Counted from the stretch's first letter, positions 28,102 through 37,255 are shown. The stretch is 64,000 nt of DNA from CBDBND01 sp965262665 (GCA_965262665.1 CBDHFR010000004.1:3224001-3288000); one strand, 5' to 3'. Notes: generated by a model from the sequence alone, not told the origin. Made by a program: numbers and translations.

Positions 28102-29823
28102 CTAAGCGAACCCGAAGTGTGTGCGCTGCTCATCCCAGGCCATGGGGAATGGCTTTAGGATAGCGATGACCGTCAGGTCCGGCGGTTGTGTGCCTTGCAG
28201 AATGGCCTCCACAATGTCGGGGGCCAGGAACGCGGTCTTGAGTGCGCGCGCCACGTACTTGTGGTTCATACCGGCCTGATTGGCGATGGCCTTTACGGAC
28301 TCTATCTCACCTGAAGTGAGCTTTCTCACCCAATGTTGGGCCCGGGCAGTGCAGCGGATGAGGTCGGGGTTTGGTGCCTGCACCGTTTCAGTCTGTATGT
28401 GACCGGGAGTCTCGATGATCTTTTCCGAACCGTTCTTTTTCAGGGTGGCAGGGATGGTGAGAGTGATCTGATCGTCATCTCCCGCGTCATCCGGCTTGAT
28501 GTCGACATCTTTCTGACCTTCCCACGATCTTTTCTCCAAGACCGCCATCACTGCGGAGCGTGAGAGCTCGATCGCTACCTCACGCGGCAGGACCGTTACG
28601 CGCCGCACCACTGCTCTTGTAACTTCGCTGCGCCGGTTGAGATCCAGCTTCGCCCAATCCTTTTCAAGCTCCCCGGCAACACCTTCGGTCTCTTCTCCAC
28701 CGGACCGGCCATTGAGTATTTCCGGCCCGGGATTGAAGAGAACCCGTTCAACCTGCTCCATGACCAACCGCTCGATATCGTGGGCCGGGATGCGGGTGAC
28801 CGGTCCGGCCTCCTTCGCCCGGTGCTGGGTCAGGGCTTGGCTGACATAGTAGCGGTAACGCTTGCCCCGCTTGTTGGCGTGGGACGGGCTCATGTGGTTG
28901 CCCCGGCCGTCGAACAGCAGCCCACGAAGAAGGCTTGGATATCGGTTGTTGATGCCCTTCTCGTGATGGGCCGCCTTCTCCGCTAGGTGAGCCTGAACCT
29001 TGTCCCAGAGGTCCACCGTAATAATAGGATCGTGTTCCCCCGGATGGGCGGTGCCCTTGTGAACGGCTTCGCCGATGTAGAGGCGGTTTTTGAGGATGTA
29101 ATACAGCGCTCCCCTCTTAAAGGGCTTGCCGCCGTAAGTCCGGTTTGAGCTGCTGGTCCACTGCTTGGAGCGGTATCCCTTCCGCTCCAGTTCATCCTTG
29201 AGGGCCTTGACACCGCCAAGCTCCAGATAGCGGGTGAAGATATGCCGGACCACCTTAGCTTCGGCCTTGTTGATCACCAGCTTGCGCTCGACGATGTCAT
29301 AGCCCAGCGGCGGATGGCCGCCCATCCACATCCCCTTGCGGCGGGAGGCCTCGAACTTGTCCCGGATGCGCTCTCCGGTCACTTCCCTTTCGAACTGGGC
29401 GAAGGACAAGAGCACGTTCAAGGTCAGCCGTCCCATGGAGGTGGTGGTGTTGAACTGCTGGGTGACGGAGACGAAGGAGACCCCATGGCTGTCGAACAGT
29501 ACTACCAGCTTGGCGAAGTCGGCGAGCGACCGGGTCAGCCGGTCGACCTTGTAGACCACCACCACGTTGACCAGTCCGGCCCGGATATCCTCCAGCAGCC
29601 GGGTGAGTGCGGGCCGGTCCGTGTTGCCGCCGGAGAACCCGCCGTCGTCATAGTTATCTTTTATAAGGACCCAGCCTTCGTGCTTCTGGCTCATGATATA
29701 GGCCTCCGCCGATTCCCTTTGAGCCTCGAGGGAGTTGAAGGCTTTCTCCAGACCATTGTCGGAGGATTTGCGGGTATAGACGGCACAGTGGATGTTCCGG
29801 CCCATGGGGGCTTTCCCGCTCAT
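28102..29823 (-). CDS. Large serine recombinase (integrase of element A)
   Basis: A 573-residue site-specific recombinase. The N-terminal resolvase domain has AVYTRKSSDNGLEKAFNSLE, with the nucleophilic Ser in YTRKS, then VVVYKVDRLTRSLADFAKL. The recombinase domain follows (GYDIVERKLVINKAEA), then a zinc-ribbon-like segment (GLLFDGRGNHMSPSHANKRG). The C-terminal 150 residues are variable. Its start overlaps the DUF2924 gene stop by 4 bases. Its 3' end faces the tRNA-Gln repeat, as expected for the enzyme that placed this element. Confidence 0.9.
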   Translation of the reverse strand: MSGKAPMGRNIHCAVYTRKSSDNGLEKAFNSLEAQRESAEAYIMSQKHEGWVLIKDNYDDGGFSGGNTDRPALTRLLEDIRAGLVNVVVVYKVDRLTRSLADFAKLVVLFDSHGVSFVSVTQQFNTTTSMGRLTLNVLLSFAQFEREVTGERIRDKFEASRRKGMWMGGHPPLGYDIVERKLVINKAEAKVVRHIFTRYLELGGVKALKDELERKGYRSKQWTSSSNRTYGGKPFKRGALYYILKNRLYIGEAVHKGTAHPGEHDPIITVDLWDKVQAHLAEKAAHHEKGINNRYPSLLRGLLFDGRGNHMSPSHANKRGKRYRYYVSQALTQHRAKEAGPVTRIPAHDIERLVMEQVERVLFNPGPEILNGRSGGEETEGVAGELEKDWAKLDLNRRSEVTRAVVRRVTVLPREVAIELSRSAVMAVLEKRSWEGQKDVDIKPDDAGDDDQITLTIPATLKKNGSEKIIETPGHIQTETVQAPNPDLIRCTARAQHWVRKLTSGEIESVKAIANQAGMNHKYVARALKTAFLAPDIVEAILQGTQPPDLTVIAILKPFPMAWDEQRTHFGFA

Positions 29824-30272
29824 GGGGTTGCCCTCGCCTCGCCCGTCTTTTTGAGGCCGAAGAAGACAGGACCGGACCAGCGCGTCCCGGTCACCTCCGC
29901 CGCGATCTTAGACAAGCTGCCGTAGGTGCGCCCCTCAAAGGCGAAGCCCGTCTCCAGCACCATCACCTCAATGCGCCGGTCTTGCCATTGGCGGATCAGC
30001 TTGGTTCCGGGCTTAAGCGGCGGTGCCGGGCCGGGACAATAATCCGGATCCTTCTCAATGGCCTGGGCGATCTGTGCCAACCGCCGTTTGGTTGCCGCCT
30101 TTAGACCGCCGTATCCCTTGACCTGCAACTCATGGGCTATGGCCCGCTGCAAGAACTCCCGACTGGCGTTCTTGGGCACAGTGGCGCCGAACATCTTCGA
30201 CCATGTTTTGCGGACGGCCACCGTATCGGCCACACAGAGCGCCCTTAACTGATCTTCGACTTTTGCCCGCAT
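29820..30272 (-). CDS. DUF2924 family protein
   Basis: A 150-residue protein, MRAKVEDQLRALCVADTVAV, then FLQRAIAHELQVKGYGGL and IRQWQDRRIEVMVLETGFAF, matching DUF2924, a family regularly encoded just upstream of phage or island serine recombinases. The role is unknown; an accessory DNA-binding or directionality function is a reasonable guess. The stop overlaps the recombinase start (ATGA), so the two are coupled. A paralogue is at 50901-51347 and a remnant at 54880-54958. Confidence 0.8.
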   Translation of the reverse strand: MRAKVEDQLRALCVADTVAVRKTWSKMFGATVPKNASREFLQRAIAHELQVKGYGGLKAATKRRLAQIAQAIEKDPDYCPGPAPPLKPGTKLIRQWQDRRIEVMVLETGFAFEGRTYGSLSKIAAEVTGTRWSGPVFFGLKKTGEARATP

Positions 30273-30328
30273 GGCCAGTCTCCCTTCCCCACCACACATG
30301 CTTGCCCGGGGGTGGAAGTCCAGTCCAA

Positions 30329-30571
30329 TCAGCTTGGGGTTTCGGGGATTTCTCGGGACGTTTCAGGGTCGGAGCCGGCAATCACACGCAGCGACTTCGC
30401 CACATCAAGGGCATTGTCTATAGCCCTATGGAGGTCCCGGCTGAGTCCATGATATTCGGCGGGCGTCAACCGGGACGACTGCCCGTCTGCCGCCAGTTGT
30501 GCCGCATCCTCCAGCAAGGCTGTGGTCTTGGCGAACAAATGGGTTACCAGTTCTCTGTCTTCGCGGTCCAT
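30329..30571 (-). CDS. Small helical protein of the recombinase module, copy 1
   Basis: An 80-residue protein: MDREDRELVTHLFAKTTALL, then LSRDLHRAIDNALDVAKSLR. I do not know the family. It precedes DUF2924 and the recombinase on the same strand. Two further copies lie at 51404-51604 (diverged N-terminus) and 55014-55265 (very close). The repeated linkage supports a real gene and a role in integration or its control. Confidence 0.7.
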   Translation of the reverse strand: MDREDRELVTHLFAKTTALLEDAAQLAADGQSSRLTPAEYHGLSRDLHRAIDNALDVAKSLRVIAGSDPETSREIPETPS

Positions 30572-30666
30572 AGGTCCTCACCCATAGGGCAAGGAACGCT
30601 TCCCCGCAGCCGGAAGTCCAGTGCGAATTAGCTTTGTTTCGGCCGGGTTTCGGAAGGGGCAGGATT

Positions 30667-30706
30667 GCATCACGAGTACCGGCGGATAAGGTAAACGGAA
30701 GGGACA
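30667..30706. repeat. MITE-like palindrome, right half
   Basis: It ends in GGATAAGGTAAACGGAAGGGACA, preceded by GCATCACGAGTACCGGC, and matches the right half of the full copy at 34583-34660. The left arm is missing. Confidence 0.6.
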
Positions 30707-30798
30707 ACCCTTGGAGTAACCTTGCGAAGGCAATTCTGAGAACGAAAGGGCCCGCTCGTGCCAACCAATGACAAGCTGAATTTGTCCGTCATGAAGGC

Positions 30799-31008
30799 GT
30801 GTTCACGGCTGTGATCGGTGGTTTCGCGTACCCGATGCTGGCGGTTTGTTGGACTTTTGTTGCCGTCCTCGCATCGTTCCCGGCGCCTGGGCAAGCTCCG
30901 CCTAAGGTCGGCGAACCCGCCATCGAGGAGATCGTGGTCGCGGGCTCCTCGATCAAGCGGCAGGTCGTCTTCGGGGGCCGCGCACCCGTGCAGCATCACA
31001 AGTGTTAG
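30799..31008 (+). pseudogene. Possible N-terminal fragment of a TonB-dependent receptor
   Basis: The frame reads a hydrophobic leader (MLAVCWTFVAVLASFPAPGQA) and then AIEEIVVAGSSIKRQ, which resembles the start of TonB-dependent receptor plugs (IEEIVVTGSRIKR). It stops after about 70 codons with no barrel. The rest of 30707-31150 shows no gene. The call rests on a short motif. Confidence 0.4.
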
Positions 31009-31153
31009 GATGTTCTGAATGGATCACCCACGGTCATCCAGGTCAATCGTGTTCTGTAAGTATGTGAAGCTCAGCGCAGGCGCGGTTCCGAAATCGGAAA
31101 GGCCGAACCGCCGCTATCATACGGCTGGTGGGAAACCCGTGCCGTTTGGCGTG

Positions 31154-32035
31154 ATGTGGCGAGCGGCGGTCGCGACGGTCCTGGCTTTCTGCGCGCTCCT
31201 GGCCTGCACGCCTGCGCGCTTCGTCGATGTGGATTCGGAGACCCAAAGCAGCCGCATCGACCACCTCGTCATGCATTTCACGAGCGCTGACTTCGCCGAA
31301 TCAATGCGGATGCTGACCGAACGCACGGAGCGTCCTGTCAGCGCGCATTACCTGGTGCCGGAAAACGGCGATCCGACATATCCACGACGGCGACTCAGAG
31401 TGTACCGGCTCGTCGACGAGGAACGGCGCGCATGGCATGCTGGACAGAGCCATTGGCGCGGCGACGAAGGCCTGAACGTAAGTTCCATCGGGATCGAGAT
31501 CGTAAATCGCTCGGGTTGCGCCGCCGTGGCTCCGGGCAACGAATCCGGCACGCCAGAAGATCGCTGCGAGTTTCACGATTTCGACCCCGACCAGATCGAT
31601 CTCCTCATCGAACTCGCGCTCGACATCCTTCGACGCCATCCCGGTATCGATCCGGTCGATATCGTCGGCCATGCGGACATCGCGCCTGATCGCAGGCTGG
31701 ATCCCGGACCCAAGTTTCCCTGGCGCAGGCTTCACGAACACGGGATCGGAGCCTGGTACGACGATGACACCGTAGAACGGTACCGCCAACGCTTCGACGC
31801 CGAGCCGCCAGCGCTGGCGCTGCTGCAGCGGGGGCTCAAAGCCTATGGTTATGATGTGGACGATACCGGCGCACACGATGTGCGCACGCGGGCTGCGCTC
31901 AGGGCGTTTCAGATGCATTTCAGGCCATCGGACTGGACCGGGCGGCCCGATGTTGGAACGGCTGCCATACTGTTTGCGCTGCTTGACAAGTACCAACCCC
32001 AGGCGCTATCCGCTCTGCTGAAAACGTCGTTGTAG
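31154..32035 (+). CDS. N-acetylmuramoyl-L-alanine amidase, lipoprotein (AmiD-like)
   Basis: A 293-residue protein from ATG 31154. A short hydrophobic leader ends in a lipobox LLAC, so it is probably an outer-membrane lipoprotein. The Amidase_2 domain has IDHLVMHFTSADF (zinc His), SIGIEIVNRSG and VGHADIAPDRRLDPGPKFPW (second His and the catalytic region). The C-terminal peptidoglycan-binding domain reads GLKAYGYDVDDTGAHDVRTR and AALRAFQMHFRP. It cleaves the bond between MurNAc and L-Ala in wall fragments. It is the best-preserved housekeeping-like gene of element A. Confidence 0.88.
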   Translation: MWRAAVATVLAFCALLACTPARFVDVDSETQSSRIDHLVMHFTSADFAESMRMLTERTERPVSAHYLVPENGDPTYPRRRLRVYRLVDEERRAWHAGQSHWRGDEGLNVSSIGIEIVNRSGCAAVAPGNESGTPEDRCEFHDFDPDQIDLLIELALDILRRHPGIDPVDIVGHADIAPDRRLDPGPKFPWRRLHEHGIGAWYDDDTVERYRQRFDAEPPALALLQRGLKAYGYDVDDTGAHDVRTRAALRAFQMHFRPSDWTGRPDVGTAAILFALLDKYQPQALSALLKTSL

Positions 32036-32051
32036 CGGTCGCAGCCCGCAG

Positions 32052-32069
32052 GGCATTGTCAGACTAAAT
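32052..32069. repeat. Solo IS6-type terminus
   Basis: GGCATTGTCAGACTAAAT here matches the inverted repeat of the 805-bp IS6 copies, but no transposase of that type follows; the next element (32091) is a different IS6 type. It is a scar of a lost copy. Confidence 0.65.
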
Positions 32070-32090
32070 CTGCTCGGTCGCCTTTGCCTG

Positions 32091-32894
32091 GGTATTGTCA
32101 CGTTATTGAACGGTCGTGCTGCGAATTGGCATAGAACTCAAGCTCAAGCGGCAGCGGTGACGGTTTGCCACAGGCCCATTGCGTGGTTGCGAAACTGGCG
32201 TAATGTCTTTCGGGATATCAGATGGCGTTGGACGTTGAAGGTGTTGTAGACGGTGGCGTGGGTAGAGAGAAACCGCTGCGCTGATCGAGCCGATTTGAAA
32301 CGCTGCATGCGTCGTTCCCTCTGTCGGACTGGTAAGTGAGAATTTTCGGCTCGGTTGTTCTTCCTGCCACCAAAATCATGGTGCCTGATAAGGCCCAAAT
32401 CCTTCAGAGCAGCACCATAAGATGGCAGTTTGTCTGTGATGAAGGTATCTGGGACAAAGCCTTGCTTTTTCAACAGTTTGCGTATCACCTTGAGCGCTGC
32501 CTTCTTGTTTCTGCGTGACTGAACCAGGATATCCAGCACTTCGCCTTCACTATCGACAGCGCGCCATAGATACATCCGCTTGGCGGTGATGGACACGAAC
32601 ACCTCATCAAGGTGCCACCGGACGTCCGCTCGAGGGCGCGTTGTCCTCAGTCTCCGGGCATAGGCTTGCCCGAACTTCAGTGCCCAGCGCCGCACCGTTT
32701 CATAAGAAACATCAACACCACGTTGAGCGAGCAGATCCTCAACATCTCGGTAGCTGAGGGGAAACCGGTAATACAGCCAGACAGCGTGCTGAATGATCGC
32801 GGGTGGAAAGCGGTATCGGGCATAGGAGATGTTCTGCATCCAGCGACACTACTGCGCCATCAGCGGCTGGTCACCCTGTTAATGTGACAGTTCC
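32091..32894. mobile_element. IS6-family element, second type, 804 bp
   Basis: Ends are GGTATTGTCACGTTA at 32091 and the complement of GGAACTGTCACATTA ending at 32894. No 8-bp target repeat is seen (TTTGCCTG versus ACAAAGTA). It contains one leftward transposase. Its right-end sequence also occurs as a fragment at 45312-45446. Confidence 0.8.
32144..32839 (-). CDS. IS6-family transposase, second type
   Basis: A 231-residue DDE enzyme: FPPAIIQHAVWLYYRFPLSY at the start, DVRWHLDEVFVSITAKRMYLW (first Asp), FITDKLPSYGAAL (second Asp) and KNNRAENSHLPVRQRERRM (Glu). It is intact, and clearly diverged from the five other IS6 copies here. Confidence 0.9.
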   Translation of the reverse strand: MQNISYARYRFPPAIIQHAVWLYYRFPLSYRDVEDLLAQRGVDVSYETVRRWALKFGQAYARRLRTTRPRADVRWHLDEVFVSITAKRMYLWRAVDSEGEVLDILVQSRRNKKAALKVIRKLLKKQGFVPDTFITDKLPSYGAALKDLGLIRHHDFGGRKNNRAENSHLPVRQRERRMQRFKSARSAQRFLSTHATVYNTFNVQRHLISRKTLRQFRNHAMGLWQTVTAAA

Positions 32895-32921
32895 ACAAAG
32901 TAACTGATGAGAGGAAATAAA

Positions 32922-33080
32922 ATGGCCAAGCGACCAACAAACCGAGAAGTGACTAGCAAGCGAGCAGCATCAGCGGCATCGAAGGTGCTTCGAAATCCAA
33001 AATCAAGTAAAGCGGCAAAGACCGCAGCGGGTTCGGCCTTGACACAACGACCGAATAAACCATCGCCAAGAAAAAAATAA
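32922..33080 (+). CDS. Small basic protein, 52 residues
   Basis: MAKRPTNREVTSKRAASAAS, then KAAKTAAGSALTQRPNKPSP, a Lys/Ser/Ala-rich peptide. A good GAGAGGA lies at 32909-32915, 6 bp before the ATG. It resembles small conserved hypothetical proteins of proteobacteria with the pattern K-x-V-(S/T)-S-K and AAGSALxQ. The function is unknown. It begins 28 bp beyond the IS6 right end. Confidence 0.5.
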   Translation: MAKRPTNREVTSKRAASAASKVLRNPKSSKAAKTAAGSALTQRPNKPSPRKK

Positions 33081-33495
33081 ACCGGGCGCTCCTGTTATAC
33101 CAACCTGCGGTGAGTAATACTCAAACGTAGGCTTCAGCCAAGTGGATAAGGAACGATGCAAGGTTGAAGGCTACGCGGCTTCCGCATCTCAAGCGCACGG
33201 TCGCTAAGGTCGTACCAGAGAGAAACTTTCGTCCACGTAGAGGAAGTCTGTGGCCAGAAAACCGTTCGCACCGGCACAGTTCACTAATGCCGTCCTAACC
33301 ACGGAGGCTAACAAGTACGATCGGGATCTTCTCCTCAGCCAAATACTGCTTAAGTGTGTTGTGGCGAATATCCCGTACCGCCGCCTCGGCTCTGTCACTC
33401 GAACCCATCGATTTCTATCTCATCTTCGTCCCCTTCGATCTCTCCGAAGAGTCAGCAATCGTCACTTTTCAAGACCCCTTAAGATATTCCATGGG
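33081..33495. other. Stretch without a recognisable gene
   Basis: The minus strand at about 33290-33400 reads RAEAAVRDIRHNTLKQYLAE followed by stops, which may be a relic of a coding region. Nothing else is supported. Confidence 0.4.
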
Positions 33496-34300
33496 GGCAT
33501 TGTCAGACTAAATCGGCTTGAGCGGGGACGTAAGGTCTCGTAGCCTCCAGCGATGCACAATCCCTTCCGTTATTTCAATAGCTCGCCCGAGGTCATCCGC
33601 AGCGCTGTGATGCTGTATGTCCGTTATCCCTTGTCGCTGAGACAGGTCGAAGATCTCCTGTTCGAGCGCGGCATCGACATCTGCCATGAGACCGTACGGT
33701 ACTGGTGGAACCGCTTTGGCCCGTTGTTTGCCGCCGAGATCCGGAAGAGGCGGATAGACCGGCGCAACTGGTCGAATTGGCGCTGGCATCTTGATGAGGT
33801 ATTTGTCCGCATCAACGGCGAGACACATTATCTATGGCGTGCCGTTGACCATGAAGGCGAAGTGTTTGAGGTCTATGCCACGAAACGGCGGGATCACAGG
33901 GCTGCGCTTGAATTCCTTAAACGTGCCATGAAGCGTTATGGCCGGCCGGCTTCGATCGTCACAGATAGGCTAAAGTCATACCGGGCTGCGATGAAGGTGA
34001 TTGGCAATGAAGGTTGTCAAGAGACCAGGTGCTGGCTCAACAACCGGGCGGAAAACTCACATCAGCCCTTGCGACGACGGGAAGGGGCAATGGCTCGGTT
34101 CAGAGACATCAAGACCTTGCAGAAATTCGCCTCCATTCACGCCTCGATCTACACCCATTTCAACCACCAACGCCATCTCAACCGCCGCGATACTTTCAAA
34201 CAAGCCCGAGCCACCGCCTTGGCCGAATGGCGTCAACTTGCACCCTGAGAGTCCTCTATTATGGCTTCTTCTGCTCCGGGCCAGTTAGTCTGACAATGCC
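33496..34300. mobile_element. IS6-family copy 1, 805 bp
   Basis: Bounded by GGCATTGTCAGACTAA and its complement. The flanking octamers (TCCATGGG and GTTTTTGG) differ, so there is no target duplication. It carries an intact rightward transposase. Confidence 0.88.
33553..34248 (+). CDS. IS6-family transposase, copy 1
   Basis: A 231-residue protein, MHNPFRYFNSSPEVIRSAVM. The DDE residues are in WRWHLDEVFVRINGETHYLW, IVTDRLKSYRAAM and LNNRAENSHQPLRRREGAM. It is intact. Confidence 0.92.
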   Translation: MHNPFRYFNSSPEVIRSAVMLYVRYPLSLRQVEDLLFERGIDICHETVRYWWNRFGPLFAAEIRKRRIDRRNWSNWRWHLDEVFVRINGETHYLWRAVDHEGEVFEVYATKRRDHRAALEFLKRAMKRYGRPASIVTDRLKSYRAAMKVIGNEGCQETRCWLNNRAENSHQPLRRREGAMARFRDIKTLQKFASIHASIYTHFNHQRHLNRRDTFKQARATALAEWRQLAP

Positions 34301-34582
34301 GTTTTTGGTGTTATCACGCAATACGGCTTTAATCCCAGGCCATCTAGAGGCAGTTTGTCACACTGAAAAGTCCGCTTTCGGCTATTAGCAGACTCTTTTT
34401 TGTATCTACAATTGACAGTACATATGGTCTAGAAGCAGGCCAATCGGTCAGATCCGGTGAATAAAGACTTGGAAATGGAAATTACGTTTTCAAAAAACTG
34501 CCAAGGTTTTCTAGAGAACTGGATGACGCTTCGCGAGCCAGAAGATCCAGTGGTTACCCTGTCGACTTTCCGGGATAACCCC

Positions 34583-34660
34583 TATCCCTTCCGAAAACCT
34601 CGTCCACACCTGGACGGTTTGCGTCAGGGAGATCAGCGGATAAGGTAAATGGAAGGGACA
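34583..34660. repeat. MITE-like palindromic repeat, full copy
   Basis: The left arm TATCCCTTCCGAAAACCT and right arm GGATAAGGTAAATGGAAGGG are near-inverted repeats around an 80-bp unit with the core CACACCTGGACGGTTTGCGTC. The gap 34301-34720 holds this repeat and nothing else I can support. Confidence 0.7.
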
Positions 34661-34720
34661 GTTGATCATTTGTATATTTCTGTCTGGATGTTGGGTAGAT
34701 AACCGATAAAGGTAACGACC

Positions 34721-35485
34721 ATGAGACATGGATTGGGATTGGGATTGGTAGTTGTTTGCTTGATCCTCGCAACGCTTTCGCAAGCAATGGCGCAAGACCC
34801 GGCAAGCGGGCGCGATGCCTATACCGGCGACAAAGTCACCATCCGCACGATTAACGGCTCACACATCTGCACCACGATGAGGGATGGTACGCCGTGCGGC
34901 AGCGACCATTGGACCATCACCGAGCAAAACGACGGCACGCGTACGATACGCTCTTTTCACGACGGCACGGTCCGCGGGACACAAATGAACCTCGTTATGC
35001 GCGCGGACGAAGACCTGAAACCCCTTGAAGCCTTCATCAACGTTTACTCACAGGGCAATTTCTTGGGTTCCGGCTTTTACGTCATGAACGACGGAAAACT
35101 GGATGTAACCGTGAATGCTCCTGACGAATATTTCACCGATCAGGTGGAACTACCCGAGCACTATTCATTGCTACTCCATCCGATCTCAGTCGACGGTTGG
35201 CATTTCGGCCGTTACGACCGCGCGGTCGGCGGTGCACAGCCCATCACGTTGTGTACGCTAGGCGCTGCTCGACGTAGTGTTCACTGTGGCACTTATCCAT
35301 TGGAGCTCGAATTCGTTGCCGACGAAACGCTTACTGTCCCGGCTGGCACATTCGAAACTGAGCATTACAGATTCGGTCCTGACACGGACGTCTGGATCAC
35401 TGGACCTGATGGCATCATGGTGCAACATGAATACCGTGTGCGCGATTCCCGCTGGCAGCTCACGGAAATTAAAGGTGATTACTAA
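34721..35485 (+). CDS. Exported protein of unknown function
   Basis: A 254-residue protein with a clear signal peptide (MRHGLGLGLVVVCLILATLS, then QAMAQ). The mature part starts with a Cys-containing segment (GSHICTTMRDGTPCGSDHWT). The C-terminal third (LTVPAGTFETEHYRFGPDTD and IMVQHEYRVRDSRWQLTEI) looks like the DUF3108-type lipid-binding-like beta fold, a weak resemblance. It is bracketed by a MITE-like repeat and solo IS6 ends, so it may be a moved gene. Confidence 0.6.
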   Translation: MRHGLGLGLVVVCLILATLSQAMAQDPASGRDAYTGDKVTIRTINGSHICTTMRDGTPCGSDHWTITEQNDGTRTIRSFHDGTVRGTQMNLVMRADEDLKPLEAFINVYSQGNFLGSGFYVMNDGKLDVTVNAPDEYFTDQVELPEHYSLLLHPISVDGWHFGRYDRAVGGAQPITLCTLGAARRSVHCGTYPLELEFVADETLTVPAGTFETEHYRFGPDTDVWITGPDGIMVQHEYRVRDSRWQLTEIKGDY

Positions 35486-35500
35486 AATACTTTGCGACGG

Positions 35501-35702
35501 GGATTGTCAGAGAAAATCTGCTTGGCTGTCCCTCCCTGTGCCCTTTTGGAGGTTTCAGGTCGCAAAAGCATGTGTTGTCTGGCTTAGACCGGCCAAGCAC
35601 GGTCGCCGAAGCTAGCCCAACGACGGGAAAATTCTAACATACGACTTTAGTCTGACAATGCCTTTGTGGGTTCTTAAGATCCGGCCCTGTTAGTCTGATT
35701 AA
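35501..35702. repeat. Cluster of solo and degenerate IS6 termini
   Basis: GGATTGTCAGAGAAAATC at 35501-35518 is a degenerate left end; TTTAGTCTGACAATGCC at 35646-35662 is a good right end; CTGTTAGTCTGATT at 35687-35700 is a truncated end just before IS6 copy 2. They are scars of deletions between IS copies. Confidence 0.6.
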
Positions 35703-36507
35703 GGCATTGTCAGACTAACTGGGCCGGAGCATAAGAAGCCCTAATAGAGGATCTTCAGGCAGCAAGTTGACGCCACTCGGCCAGGGCAGCGTCTCGGTCT
35801 TGTTTGAAAGTATCGCGGCTGTTGAGGTGGCGTTGGTGGTTGAAGTGGTTGTAGATCGAAGCGTAGATAGAGGCGAATTTCTGCAGGGTCTTGATGTCTC
35901 TGAACCGAGCCATCGCGCCTTCTCGTCGGCGGAACGGTTGGTGTGAATTTTCGGCTCGATTGTTAAGCCACTGACCGCAAAGCCGGCGCTCTTCGACCCC
36001 AATATCTTTCATAGCGGCGCCGTATGAACGAAGTCGGTCCGTGACAATCGAAGCGGGCCGGCCATAACGCTTCATAGCCTGCTTCAGAAACTCAAGCGCA
36101 GCCCTGTGATCTCGCCGTTTGGTGACATAGACCTCAAGGACTTCGCCGTCGTGATCGACAGCGCGCCATAGATAATGTGTCTTGCCGTTGATGCGGACAA
36201 ACACTTCATCAAGGTGCCAGCGCCACAGCGAATAGGATCCATGACGAATGCGGCGTTTGCGGATCTCCGAAGAAAACAACGGACCAAAACGGTTCCACCA
36301 GTACCGCACCGTCTCGTAAGAGACGTCGATGCCCCGTTCGTGGAGTAGATCTTCGACCTGTCTCAGGGACAGTGGAAATCTAACATACAGCATCACAGCG
36401 AGGCGGATGATCTCGGGCGAGCTGTTGAAATAACGGAAGGGATTGTGCATCAACGGAGGCTAAGAGACCGCACTACTTGACTCAAGCCGATTTACTCTGA
36501 CAGTGCC
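35703..36507. mobile_element. IS6-family copy 2, 805 bp
   Basis: Bounded by GGCATTGTCAGACTAA and the complement of GGCACTGTCAGAGTAA. The flanks CTGATTAA and CACAGAAG give no target duplication. It carries an intact leftward transposase. Confidence 0.87.
35755..36453 (-). CDS. IS6-family transposase, copy 2
   Basis: A 232-residue protein; DDE residues in WRWHLDEVFVRINGKTHYLW, IVTDRLRSYGAAM and LNNRAENSHQPFRRREGAM. It is intact and closest by eye to copy 3. Confidence 0.92.
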   Translation of the reverse strand: MMHNPFRYFNSSPEIIRLAVMLYVRFPLSLRQVEDLLHERGIDVSYETVRYWWNRFGPLFSSEIRKRRIRHGSYSLWRWHLDEVFVRINGKTHYLWRAVDHDGEVLEVYVTKRRDHRAALEFLKQAMKRYGRPASIVTDRLRSYGAAMKDIGVEERRLCGQWLNNRAENSHQPFRRREGAMARFRDIKTLQKFASIYASIYNHFNHQRHLNSRDTFKQDRDAALAEWRQLAA

Positions 36508-36553
36508 CACAGAAGAGCTAAAGTGTACTCTGCGCTGCCCAATCCTCTCATAA

Positions 36554-37125
36554 TCAATTTTTGTTCTGTTCGAGTAGATGTTGGCGGGCAATCTGCCGGG
36601 CGCTCTTCCGGATAACACGGGCGGCGCCTTCAACCGTGATAGTTGCACTCGAAACCGTGTCAATATCGCGTCCTTCTTCGAATGGATCGAGGATACTCTT
36701 GCCCTCAAATTGTTCGACGAACTCAGGTGGGTCGATTGAAAAATATCCATAGGCTCATAATGATCGATCATCATCACTTTGGTGATAATGCCATTTGTTG
36801 TTAACCCGACAAGCGCTTCAATTTCACTGGAATACGCCCACTCGTCGGGTTCGACCTCCCGAGTAATAAATACGAACCCCACCAACGTCTTTTCGCCAGT
36901 ATCGGGATTTGTCCTATAGGCCTTGTGGTGCGGCAGTTTCCTAGTTTTCGCCGAGAATACATCTGCGTCAGGGAACACCTGTTTTAGACGTTGCTCTTCT
37001 TCAGCGGTTGCTACTTCGACACTTTCACCGCTTGCTCCGGGGATTATGATTAGGCTGATGCCGAGCATGATATATGCCGCAACGACTAACGCGCTGGTGA
37101 AGTCTATTTTAATCTGAGATTTCAT
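36554..37125 (-). pseudogene. Exported FMN-binding domain protein, frameshifted
   Basis: An N-terminal signal anchor (FTSALVVAAYIMLGISLIII) is followed by FPDADVFSAKTRKLPHHKAY and WAYSSEIEALVGLTTNGIIT. After IDHYE the conserved sequence changes frame (one missing base near 36755) and reads GYFSIDPPEFVEQFEGKSIL, then DIDTVSSATITVEGAARVIR, to TGA at 36554. DTVSSAT is the covalent FMN attachment motif type (D-x-x-S-x-A-T) of NqrC/RnfG/NosR-like domains. About 190 residues would be restored. It lies between IS6 copies 2 and 3. Confidence 0.7.
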
Positions 37126-37255
37126 GATTCAGCCGAACCTTGGGCACGGTTTATGTATAGCGATATTAGATAGTTATATTACGGTTAACAATCTTCGTGC
37201 TGTCTCTTCCGCAAGCCTCGTCCGCTTGAACTGAGATCGGATCAACTGTAACCCC

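Noticed and set aside
29242..29925. Open frame of 227 codons on the + strand (similar at 50093-50968)
   Set aside because: Both are antisense to conserved serine recombinase genes and exist because of the high GC content.
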